Source: Paracoccaceae bacterium (GTDB taxonomy: Bacteria > Pseudomonadota > Alphaproteobacteria > Rhodobacterales > Rhodobacteraceae). From it: a DNA stretch of 37,978 bases. The stretch spans positions 1 through 37,978 of the forward strand of contig JAAXIY010000024.1 of NCBI GenBank assembly GCA_012270125.1, written 5' to 3'. The notes under the pieces are model-generated. The model was not told the origin of the DNA and ran no database searches. It worked only from the letters and a program-made list of their open reading frames with translations. Position 1 is the stretch's first letter, and each line of letters begins with the position of its first letter. Below are positions 1 to 7,145 of the stretch, piece after piece. The position numbers were made by a program, and so were the translations under genes.

Positions 1-580
1 ATCCAATGCCACCTGGAATTCGTAAAATAGGTTCTCCTGGGCTTATGGCAATAAAATTATGATTGGTGATAATCATTTTAATCCACTTCCAGCAGGTGAA
101 ACCGGTGAAATTTTGGTACAAGGCGACAACGTCATGAAAGGATACTTCAAACAGCCCGACGAAACAAAAAAAACTATAGTCAATGATGGATGGCTTAGAA
201 CGGGTGATTTAGGTTACTTAGATGAAGATGGCTATGTTTTTGTATCTGGAAGAATAAAAGAATTAATAATCAAGGGCGGAGAGAACATTGCCCCAAGAGA
301 AATAGACGAGGCACTACTGTCTCATATAAGCATACTGGAGGCCGCAGCTTTTTCTGTTCCCTGTAAAGATTATGGAGAAAGAGTTGAGGCTTGTATTCGT
401 TTTAAAGAAAAGCATTCTGCTGACTTAACTGAAATCAAAAGCCACTGTGAAAAGCATGTTGGTAAATTTAAATCACCAGACAAGATCCATGTACTAGATG
501 ATCTACCGAAAGGCCCCTCTGGAAAAGTACAGCGTCTCAAATTATTTGAATTGATTAATGGTAATGATCATCAAAGATAA
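1..580 (+). CDS. Acyl-CoA synthetase (oxalate-CoA ligase-like), C-terminal part, with an apparent frameshift
   Basis: This is the C-terminal part of an AMP-forming acyl-CoA ligase (ANL superfamily), cut by the window start. Seen: GETGEILVQG, the TGDLGYLDEDGY stretch with the conserved Asp, the hinge GRIKELIIKGGENIAPREID, and the C-terminal catalytic-lysine region PKGPSGKVQR. The overall pattern resembles the oxalyl-CoA synthetase group (plant AAE3, yeast Pcs60), but substrate cannot be proved. The long frame opens at an ATG at 59, which is inside the domain. The upstream codons PMPPGIRKIGSPGL lie in another frame (from position 3) that stops at 60-62. One extra A in the AAAA run at 53-56 would join the two into an unbroken family-like sequence. 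So the gene is either truly frameshifted or carries a one-base sequence error. TauE/SafE follows 36 bp downstream on the same strand. Confidence 0.85.
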
Positions 581-616
581 CCTTTGTAGGATAAATACTT
601 TGGTTTATTATTTGAA

Positions 617-1387
617 ATGAATAATGATATTTGGAATAATTTATTTCCTTCAAGTGACATTAGCACTCTTATTTTTATGCTTTTTGTTTTCTTTATATCT
701 GGAATAGTAAAAGGTTTTTTGGGAATAGGTCTGCCGGCCGCAGCTATGGCCTTATTAACATTAGTAATTCCACCAGCACACGCAATCTCTTTACTTGTTA
801 TTCCTATATTATTTACAAATCTAACTCAATTTTCTCGTTCTAAATATAGGATGGAAGCAGTCAAAACTTATTGGCTGTTTGCTATTGCTATTATAATTAG
901 CATATTTTTGACTTCGCTCTTTTTGTCCAAATATCCAACTGGGCTTCTGACTATTTCGATTGGCTTTGCCATGATTATTGTGTCCTTGAATGGATTGATT
1001 GGCGTCACTGTTAAATTAAGCGATAGCCGCATTTGGCAATTAGGATTTGGCGTTTTGTCGGGCGTTTTGGGCGGTTTGAGTTCCATCTGGTCGCCAACGG
1101 TCGCAATTTATCTGATAGCGAGGCGGGTCGATAAAGACCGTTTTATCTCAGCGACTGGTTTTTTATTTTTGGCTGGTGCTGTTCCCTTAATTTTTGGTTT
1201 AATATTCGGAGGAATATTGACTAAAGAGGCAGCAATGCAATCTATCTTTGGACTAGTTTTTGTTCTTGCGGGATTTAGAGTTGGGGAAATTTTACGGAAT
1301 AAAACAACACAAAGCTGGTTTGAGAAGGCAGTTTTGATTGCTTTTCTATTTATGGGAGTACGACTGGTTGGGGTTGGTTTATTCTAA
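617..1387 (+). CDS. TauE/SafE family (TSUP) membrane transporter
   Basis: A 256-residue polytopic inner-membrane protein with about eight hydrophobic segments. The N-terminal signature SGIVKGFLGIGLPAAAM, repeated in degenerate form in the second half (GVLSGVLGGLSSIW), is the mark of the TauE/SafE sulfite/organic-anion exporter family. Members export sulfite, sulfoacetate or other small organic anions; the substrate here cannot be read from sequence. The start ATG has no clear Shine-Dalgarno. It lies 36 bp behind the acyl-CoA ligase, probably in the same transcript, and its stop overlaps by 4 bp the convergent stop of the FAD/Fe-S dehydrogenase. Family assignment is secure, function is not. 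Confidence 0.88.
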   Translation: MNNDIWNNLFPSSDISTLIFMLFVFFISGIVKGFLGIGLPAAAMALLTLVIPPAHAISLLVIPILFTNLTQFSRSKYRMEAVKTYWLFAIAIIISIFLTSLFLSKYPTGLLTISIGFAMIIVSLNGLIGVTVKLSDSRIWQLGFGVLSGVLGGLSSIWSPTVAIYLIARRVDKDRFISATGFLFLAGAVPLIFGLIFGGILTKEAAMQSIFGLVFVLAGFRVGEILRNKTTQSWFEKAVLIAFLFMGVRLVGVGLF

Positions 1388-4293
1388 TTTTCAGTTAGCT
1401 GTTTATCCAACAGACGCGCTACGTGGATAGCATTTTCGTCTGTACCATCAACTATTTGGCTTCTGCATGATGTACCATCCGCAATTAAAATAGTGCCTTT
1501 CTCCGCTTGTCTTATTTGTGGAAGAAGATCTTTTTCAGCCATTTCTTTCGAAATTTTGTAGGTTTCTTTTGAATATCCAAAAGCACCAGCCATCCCACAG
1601 CAGCTTGTTTCAATTGTCTCTACTTTCAGGCCTTCGATCATTTTCAAAACATTTTCAACAGGTTGTAAAACATTAAATGCTTTCTGGTGGCAGTGCCCAT
1701 GGAGTAACGCTTTTGCTTTAAGAGGTTTCAAACTTAAATTCTTTTTATCTTTCGATAAAAGCTCTTCAAAAGTTAAAACGTTGTCAGAGACAAGTTTTGC
1801 TTCTTTAGATTTAAGAAGGGAAGGAACTTCATCTTTTAGTGCTAAAAGGCAGGAGGGTTCCAAGCCCACAATCGGAATTTCTTCTTGGGCATAGGGTAAG
1901 TATGTGGCGACTAATCTTTCAGCAGCCATCCGTGCTTTGGCAACATTTCCAACAGCCAAGTGTGTTTTACCACAGCATAAAGCTTTCTGCTTTTTGTTAA
2001 TAGGTTTTGGATAAAAGGGAGAATAGCCAGCATTTTTTAATACTCTTACGGCACTGCGCAAATTGTCAGGCTCAAAATACCTATTAAACGTGTCGATGAA
2101 TAAAATGACCGGGTAGGGGCCTTCGGCGCTTGAAGGAATTTCGTTGTCTCGATACCAATCCCTCCTCCAAATTGGAAGATTTCTTTTTGATGAGAACCCA
2201 GTCAATTTTTCACCTAAATTTGAAAGAAATTTTGAAGAATTACGTAAATTTAATATTTTATTAAAGAAAGCGGCGAATGGTGCATAATCAGGTAAAAAAG
2301 CGATTAGTTTTTCGTGAATTGATAATTTATTCTGTTTAGCGTTGAGAGCCATTACTTCTAATTTCATAGCTGACATATCTACACTGGTTGGACACTCACG
2401 CTTGCAGGCCTTGCAGGAAACACATAATTTCATAGTTTCTAGCATTTCTGGCGATGTCATTGCATTTGGCCCCAGTTGACCTGACATAGCAAGCCGTAGG
2501 CTATTTGCTCTACCACGCGTACTATCTTTTTCTTCACCGGTAATTCTAAAGGAAGGGCACATTACTCCTCCCTGCAGCTTTCTGCAGGCACCATTATTGT
2601 TGCACATTTCAACGGCTCCCTGAAAGCCATTTGAACTACCTGACCAAGTTGACCAATCTAACTCTGTTTTAAAATCACTTACAGTGTACCCAGGCGAAAA
2701 TCGAAATAGATGTCTGTCATCCATTTTAGGAGCATCAACGATCTTTCCCGGATTGAATATTCCATATGGATCCATCAGAGATTTCACTTCTCTGAAAGCA
2801 TTCGTTAACTTTTCGCCAAACATAATTGGGTTAAACTCTGAGCGGGAAATTCCATCTCCATGTTCACCCGAGTGTGATCCATCAAATTTTTTCACAAGCT
2901 CAAATGCTTCTTCAGCAATCGCTCGCATTTTGATCACATCGTTATTGCTTTTCATATTTAGAATGGGTCTCACGTGCAGGCATCCGACAGACGCATGAGC
3001 ATACCATGTTCCAGACGTCTCATATTTTTCAAAAATATCATTTAAACCTTGAGTATAATCTGCCAAATTCGTCAAAGGAACTGCGCAGTCTTCAACAAAA
3101 GATACAGGCTTAGCATCTGATTTCATTGACATCATAATGTTAAGCCCTGATTTTCTCATCTCGGAGATGCGATTTTGGGAATGAGTGTCTTCAAGAATAA
3201 CTATATTGTCGTGTTTATTTTTTTCGGAGCCCTTGAGAAGATCTTGAAGATTATTTAGTTTTTTAAAATTTTCCTTCCATTCATCTTCCGCGAATTCTAC
3301 CACTAAGATTGCATCTGGGTTGCCTTTTACAAAATCTTTAATTGTTTTAGAAAAAATAGGTATTGAACGAGCAAGCGAAATCATCGTGCTGTCGATAAGC
3401 TCTACTGCAATTGGATTAAGTTCAACTATGTGCTGAGCAGCATCCATCGCATCATAAAATGATGAAAAGTGGCATAAAGCCATGACCTTAGGCGGAGGCA
3501 AGGGTGATAATTTTAATTTGATCCCTGTTGAGTAAGCTAACGTTCCCTCCGAACCAACAATCAAATGCGAAAGGTTTACATCACTTTCTGTTCCAATACT
3601 GCCTGGCCTTGATGCAAGAGTATCGTTAAGTAGCGCATCTAAATTATATCCACCAACCCTTCTGAGAACTTTTGGAAATCGAGTTTTTATCTCATTTTTG
3701 TTTTTCTCTGCTATTGCCATTAGCTTTGGGAATAAACTTTGCAAACCGCTTATATTTTTTTTTGAAAGCCCAAAATGTGCTTCTGATGCATCAGATAGGA
3801 GAGTATCTATTGACATGACGTTATCTCTCATTATGCCATATCGAATTGATCTACCACCGGCTGAGTTATTGCCTGCCATGCCTCCTATGGTTGCCCTGCT
3901 TGAAGTTGATACATCTACCGGAAACCAAAGTCCGTAAGGTTTTAAAAATCTATTTAATTCGTCTAAAACAACTCCAGGCTCGACAAGACATGTTTGATTT
4001 ATTGCATCAACCTCAATAATTTTATTAAGATATTTACTATTATCTAAAACAATCGCACGGTTAACTGTCTGACCATTTTGAGATGTCCCGCCACCCCTTG
4101 GTAATATTGGGATGTTATGCTCTTGGGAAAACTGAATAGTTTTCTTAATGTCTTCAATATTTTTTGGCAAAATCACTGCTTCTGGCATTATTTGATAAAT
4201 AGAAGCATCGGTTGAATATCTTCCATTGTCGAATTTTCCGTCTAGCAAATCCCCAGACAGAGAGTTTTTTAAAACTGAAATCTGCGATTTCAT
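1384..4293 (-). CDS. FAD/Fe-S D-2-hydroxyacid dehydrogenase, YdiJ type
   Basis: A 969-residue fusion. Residues about 35-180 are an FAD-binding PCMH domain (PRGGGTSQNGQ, NNSAGGRSIRYG). Residues about 240-530 are an FAD-oxidase C-terminal domain with HSGEHGDGISRSE and PYGIFNPGKI. Residues about 562-632 are an iron-sulfur domain with CVSCKACKRECP and a preceding CNNNGAC...MCP cluster. Residues about 770-930 carry two CCG-type cysteine motifs (CCGKTHLA, TSCCGMAGAFG). This order and length match E. coli YdiJ (about 1018 residues), which oxidises D-2-hydroxyglutarate/D-lactate-type acids and passes electrons on to the respiratory chain. It reads away from the serine-glyoxylate aminotransferase gene and shares the 139-bp divergent promoter region with it, which suggests a link to 2-hydroxyacid/glyoxylate metabolism (inference). 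All key motifs are intact. Confidence 0.9.
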   Translation of the reverse strand: MKSQISVLKNSLSGDLLDGKFDNGRYSTDASIYQIMPEAVILPKNIEDIKKTIQFSQEHNIPILPRGGGTSQNGQTVNRAIVLDNSKYLNKIIEVDAINQTCLVEPGVVLDELNRFLKPYGLWFPVDVSTSSRATIGGMAGNNSAGGRSIRYGIMRDNVMSIDTLLSDASEAHFGLSKKNISGLQSLFPKLMAIAEKNKNEIKTRFPKVLRRVGGYNLDALLNDTLASRPGSIGTESDVNLSHLIVGSEGTLAYSTGIKLKLSPLPPPKVMALCHFSSFYDAMDAAQHIVELNPIAVELIDSTMISLARSIPIFSKTIKDFVKGNPDAILVVEFAEDEWKENFKKLNNLQDLLKGSEKNKHDNIVILEDTHSQNRISEMRKSGLNIMMSMKSDAKPVSFVEDCAVPLTNLADYTQGLNDIFEKYETSGTWYAHASVGCLHVRPILNMKSNNDVIKMRAIAEEAFELVKKFDGSHSGEHGDGISRSEFNPIMFGEKLTNAFREVKSLMDPYGIFNPGKIVDAPKMDDRHLFRFSPGYTVSDFKTELDWSTWSGSSNGFQGAVEMCNNNGACRKLQGGVMCPSFRITGEEKDSTRGRANSLRLAMSGQLGPNAMTSPEMLETMKLCVSCKACKRECPTSVDMSAMKLEVMALNAKQNKLSIHEKLIAFLPDYAPFAAFFNKILNLRNSSKFLSNLGEKLTGFSSKRNLPIWRRDWYRDNEIPSSAEGPYPVILFIDTFNRYFEPDNLRSAVRVLKNAGYSPFYPKPINKKQKALCCGKTHLAVGNVAKARMAAERLVATYLPYAQEEIPIVGLEPSCLLALKDEVPSLLKSKEAKLVSDNVLTFEELLSKDKKNLSLKPLKAKALLHGHCHQKAFNVLQPVENVLKMIEGLKVETIETSCCGMAGAFGYSKETYKISKEMAEKDLLPQIRQAEKGTILIADGTSCRSQIVDGTDENAIHVARLLDKQLTEN

Positions 4294-4432
4294 TTTGGTG
4301 TGCCAACTCTATATTGTAATAAGATATAATTTAGCATAACCGCGACTATTGAAAGTACAACTTTAATCATAATAATGCGGCGAAAAGAGTCACAGGCTTG
4401 CAATTAATAAATTAATTTAATGGTGATTGAAA

Positions 4433-5608
4433 ATGTCAAGAAAACATAAAACAGGACGGCACTTACTTCAAATTCCTGGACCATCAAATGTTCCAGATAG
4501 AATTTTGAGGGCTATGGATTTTCCTACTATTGATCACCGTAGTGAAGAGTTTTTTGAGCTTGCGAAACAATGTTTATCCGGGATCAAAGATATTTTTAAA
4601 ACCAAAAGTAATGTAATAATTTACCCGGCATCAGGAACAGGTGCTTGGGAGGCCGCACTCGTTAATACTTTATCACCCGGTGACACAGTATTGATGGTAG
4701 AAACAGGCCATTTCGCTAGCCTGTGGGTAAAGTTGGCAAAACGATTAGGGCTAAAGGCAGAACTAATTGAAACAAATTGGAGGAGAGGTGCGGATGCTGA
4801 AGAAATTTCTCAGAGACTTTCTTCGGATAAGACAGGTAAGATAAAGGCAGTATGTATTGTTCATAATGAGACATCAACTGGCGCTATGTCTGATGTAGCT
4901 AGAGTTCGGAAAAGCATTGACGACACTGGACACAATGCCTTGCTTATGGTTGACACAATCTCGTCTTTAGCATCTTCCGATTTTCGCCATGATGAATGGG
5001 GGGTAGACGTAACCGTATCAGGCTCTCAAAAAGGGTTAATGCTTCCTCCAGGTCTTTCATTCAATGCCATATCAAAAAAGGCAATAGGCGCCCATAAAAA
5101 AGCGACATTACCTAGGTCCTATTGGGATTGGGGCGAACAAATTGAAGCAAATTCTGTAGGAGCGTTTCCATATACCCCAGCAACAAATTTGCTTTATGGA
5201 CTTAATGAAGCCATTGCTATGCTTAAAGAGGAAGGTTTAGATAACGTTTTTTCTCGACACAAAAGACACGCAGAGGCCACACGATTAGCTGTTCAAACCT
5301 GGGGTTTAGAAGTTTTATGCGAGGAGAAAGAAGATTTTTCCAATACATTGACTGCCGTTTTATTACCAGATGGTTATAACGCTGATGAGTTTAGATCTGT
5401 GGTATTAGATAACTTTAATATGTCATTGGGTAATGGTTTGTCACGATTGGCTGGTAAGGTCTTTCGAATAGGGCATTTGGGCGATTTTAACGATTTAATG
5501 TTGGTTGCTACTCTTGGCGGAATTGAAATGGGACTTTCTAAAAGTTCTATTCCACATCAGGTGGGAGGAACTCAGGCGGCAATGCAGTTTCTTAAGCAAA
5601 GTACATAA
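4433..5608 (+). CDS. sgaA: Serine--glyoxylate aminotransferase family PLP enzyme
   Basis: A class-V (fold type I) PLP aminotransferase of 391 residues. Seen: the N-terminal LLQIPGPSNVPDRILRAMD and TIDHRSEEF blocks typical of alanine/serine-glyoxylate aminotransferases, the cofactor-ring Asp in MVDTISSLAS, and the PLP lysine in SGSQKGLMLPPG (about residue 198). Family knowledge: the enzyme converts serine plus glyoxylate to hydroxypyruvate plus glycine. It is a serine-cycle or photorespiration-type reaction in the cytosol. A TTG six bases upstream (4427) opens the same frame, but ATG at 4433 is preferred. No partner serine-cycle genes are visible here. The divergent YdiJ-type dehydrogenase and the oxalate-CoA-ligase-like gene suggest a small C2-acid neighbourhood (inference). 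Confidence 0.9.
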   Translation: MSRKHKTGRHLLQIPGPSNVPDRILRAMDFPTIDHRSEEFFELAKQCLSGIKDIFKTKSNVIIYPASGTGAWEAALVNTLSPGDTVLMVETGHFASLWVKLAKRLGLKAELIETNWRRGADAEEISQRLSSDKTGKIKAVCIVHNETSTGAMSDVARVRKSIDDTGHNALLMVDTISSLASSDFRHDEWGVDVTVSGSQKGLMLPPGLSFNAISKKAIGAHKKATLPRSYWDWGEQIEANSVGAFPYTPATNLLYGLNEAIAMLKEEGLDNVFSRHKRHAEATRLAVQTWGLEVLCEEKEDFSNTLTAVLLPDGYNADEFRSVVLDNFNMSLGNGLSRLAGKVFRIGHLGDFNDLMLVATLGGIEMGLSKSSIPHQVGGTQAAMQFLKQST

Positions 5609-5685
5609 ATCTAAAAGAATTCGAGTGTTGATTCGTTAGAAATTACAAAATTTTTTTTAATTTAAGGTAGATTTTTACTGCCTTT

Positions 5686-5737
5686 TGGGGATAAGTTTTT
5701 ATTTTTTGTGGACAACTAAATGTTTTTCTGTGGATAT
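5686..5737 (+). promoter_or_regulatory. Cluster of three phased DnaA-box-like sites
   Basis: Three nonamers in the same orientation each differ by one base from the DnaA box TGTGGATAA: TGGGGATAA (5686-5694), TGTGGACAA (5707-5715) and TGTGGATAT (5729-5737). Their starts are 21 and 22 bp apart, about two helical turns, so all face the same side of the DNA. A T/A-rich tract (about 5640-5680) adjoins them and could act as an unwinding element. This arrangement is known from replication origins and from DnaA-regulated promoters. Neither flanking gene (sgaA, sirtuin-like) is a classical origin neighbour, so the function is unproven. Confidence 0.5.
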
Positions 5738-6037
5738 GTCATATTTTGTTTTGCTGGCCTGAATTATCGTGTCATCATCACAGTAGGATAAAAACTGGGG
5801 GGTGTTAGAAGTTAATCGCTCAGAATGTCATCGCAAGATCGACAATCTAAGTGAAAAACGGACAAAACCAACTCTGGATCAATAAACTGAGATCGTCCAC
5901 AACTCTCGAGTTGGATCGCAGTGAAAGGCAAACCAGACTTTTAGTGCGCAAGCATTATTAGAAAAGGGAGCGCCCAGCGTAACGTTAAACTTAGGTTGAC
6001 ATTGCGCAAGGATGAGAAAGAGACAGTAGTTATCTGT

Positions 6038-6084
6038 GAAGGGGTAAATGTTTGAGAAATCACGCATTTGCCCCTTCTTCTTTT
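6038..6084 (+). terminator. Long hairpin followed by a T-rich run (possible terminator)
   Basis: GAAGGGGTAAATG (6038-6050) pairs with CATTTGCCCCTTC (6065-6077), a 13-bp stem with one G-U pair and a 14-base loop, followed by TTCTTTT. It has the shape of a rho-independent terminator on the plus strand, but no gene ends just upstream. If it works as a terminator it would end an unannotated small RNA starting within 5740-6000. The alternative is a structural RNA domain. Confidence 0.45.
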
Positions 6085-6086
6085 CG

Positions 6087-6136
6087 CGAGCCGTGGTTTT
6101 TCTAAATGGGGGGTATTTATGAAAGCCCACGGCTCG
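6087..6136. repeat. 10-bp inverted repeat (hairpin)
   Basis: CGAGCCGTGG at 6087-6096 is exactly complementary to CCACGGCTCG at 6127-6136, with a 30-base spacer. It sits just after the terminator-like hairpin and its right arm runs into the second copy of the 11-bp direct repeat. Its function is unknown. It could be a second RNA hairpin or a protein-binding site. Confidence 0.55.
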
Positions 6137-6255
6137 AGATCGTCCAAAGTTGTCTTAGCATAAAAAGATTTTTTAGCAACATCCAGTATTCAATTTGATT
6201 GAATATACTAAATATGCCATCGTGAATGTATCAGATTAAATTGGACTATTTTCTA

Positions 6256-6357
6256 ATGCATCAATATACAATTTTGATACTTGCATTAATGATTATGCTA
6301 GCAATTTTTGCTTTTCAAATGTTTTCAACTTATGGTTTTATGGGTTTTCAATTCTAA
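6256..6357 (+). CDS. Possible 33-residue hydrophobic peptide
   Basis: An ATG-started frame of 33 codons ending in TAA at 6355-6357. It would encode a short peptide that is almost one transmembrane helix (ILILALMIMLAIFAF) with an aromatic, glycine-containing tail (TYGFMGFQF). It ends 28 bp before the sirtuin-like start. There is no Shine-Dalgarno ahead of the ATG, and hydrophobic short frames arise easily in T-rich DNA, so it may not be translated. Confidence 0.25.
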   Translation: MHQYTILILALMIMLAIFAFQMFSTYGFMGFQF

Positions 6358-6385
6358 AAATCAATTAAAAACGGTTATTAAGTAA

Positions 6386-7129
6386 TTGATAAATAGTATT
6401 TTTATAACAGGAGCTGGAGTTAGTAACGATAGTGGGATCCCAACATTTAGAGGTAATGACGGGTTTTGGACAATAGGAAGTGTAAACTATACGCCACAGG
6501 AAATGGCTACTCGAAAAATGTACTGTGAAAATCCTTCTGAATTCTTGCTCTGGTACTACAAAAGATTTGCATCTTATCGCCATGTCCAACCCAATGAAAC
6601 TCATTTTTGGCTTTCTGACAAAAATCTAATTACTCAGAATATTGATGGGTTAGACGGAAAAGCTGGAAATAAAGAATACATCCCCATACATGGTCGGTTA
6701 GACAAAGTAACCGTTTTCCAGGATCAAGAAGAGTTAGTGCCATTAAATGATGCCCCATGGGATATAATTTCCAAATCTGACATTGATTTAGATGACGATC
6801 AAAAATTAAAAATACTTCTATTAGATGCATTTAAAATTTCTCAGTATCCGCAAAAGGGATATTCTTTGAAGCCTTTTGTTCTTTTATTTGATGAATACTA
6901 TACAAATTTATATCGAATGGATGAAGCAGAGCTTAAAATGAAGTTGGCGGAAAGATTTGTATTTATGGGTACGTCGTTTAGCGTAAACATCACCTCAATC
7001 GCATTAAGATATGCTCTTCAAAACAATGCTCAAATAGAAATTGTTGACCCTGAACCCATTGATCTTAATATCGATAACATCAAGTATCACAAAATGACAG
7101 CGGGTGAATATGTCTTAAAATATTCATAA
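6386..7129 (+). CDS. SIR2 (sirtuin)-family NAD-dependent protein without zinc cysteines
   Basis: A 247-residue single-domain sirtuin-like protein. Seen: the NAD-binding signature GAGVSNDSGIPTFRG (about residues 9-24), TQNIDGL (about 83) with the conserved Asn and Asp, the catalytic-type His in IPIHGRL (about 101), PNETHFWL, and the late GTSFSVNI nucleotide-binding block. Between the His and GTS, where sirtuins carry a Cys4 zinc module, there is no cysteine at all; only one Cys occurs in the protein. Known sirtuins deacylate lysines or act as ADP-ribosyl/NAD hydrolases. TTG at 6386 is the first possible start, directly after an in-frame TAA, and it places the signature at the usual distance. 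It stands alone, convergent with the ABC operon. Confidence 0.75.
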   Translation: MINSIFITGAGVSNDSGIPTFRGNDGFWTIGSVNYTPQEMATRKMYCENPSEFLLWYYKRFASYRHVQPNETHFWLSDKNLITQNIDGLDGKAGNKEYIPIHGRLDKVTVFQDQEELVPLNDAPWDIISKSDIDLDDDQKLKILLLDAFKISQYPQKGYSLKPFVLLFDEYYTNLYRMDEAELKMKLAERFVFMGTSFSVNITSIALRYALQNNAQIEIVDPEPIDLNIDNIKYHKMTAGEYVLKYS

Positions 7130-7145
7130 GCCCGATATACATTTT

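Larger units (their letters stand above)
5889..6146. repeat. 11-bp direct repeat bounding the structured region
   Basis: GAGATCGTCCA occurs at 5889-5899 and again at 6136-6146, in the same orientation, 247 bp apart and bracketing the hairpin-rich stretch. The inner ends do not form matching terminal inverted repeats, so this is not a clear insertion element. The repeat is exact over 11 bases only. Confidence 0.5.
5738..6255. other. Non-coding structured region, no gene recognised
   Basis: Most of the gap between sgaA and the sirtuin-like gene. Open frames on either strand have no ribosome site and no family-like motifs; the plus-strand frames are repeatedly stopped. The stretch 5870-6150 looks richer in G+C than its surroundings and full of inverted repeats: CCAACTC (5868-5874) with GAGTTGG (5908-5914), CAACTC-TC-GAGTTG, and two strong hairpins listed separately. 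It could encode a small structured RNA ending at the hairpin at 6038-6077, or be a decayed insertion. No tRNA, tmRNA, SRP or RNase P motifs were seen. Confidence 0.45.

Noticed and set aside
5889-6146. Miniature transposable element with target-site duplication
   Set aside because: The 11-bp direct repeat is there, but the inner ends lack matching terminal inverted repeats and no second copy is visible in the window.
5879-6147. Two minus-strand open frames (83 and 68 codons) in the gap before the sirtuin-like gene
   Set aside because: No ribosome site, no family motifs, and they run through perfect hairpins, so they are better explained as chance frames in a structured region.
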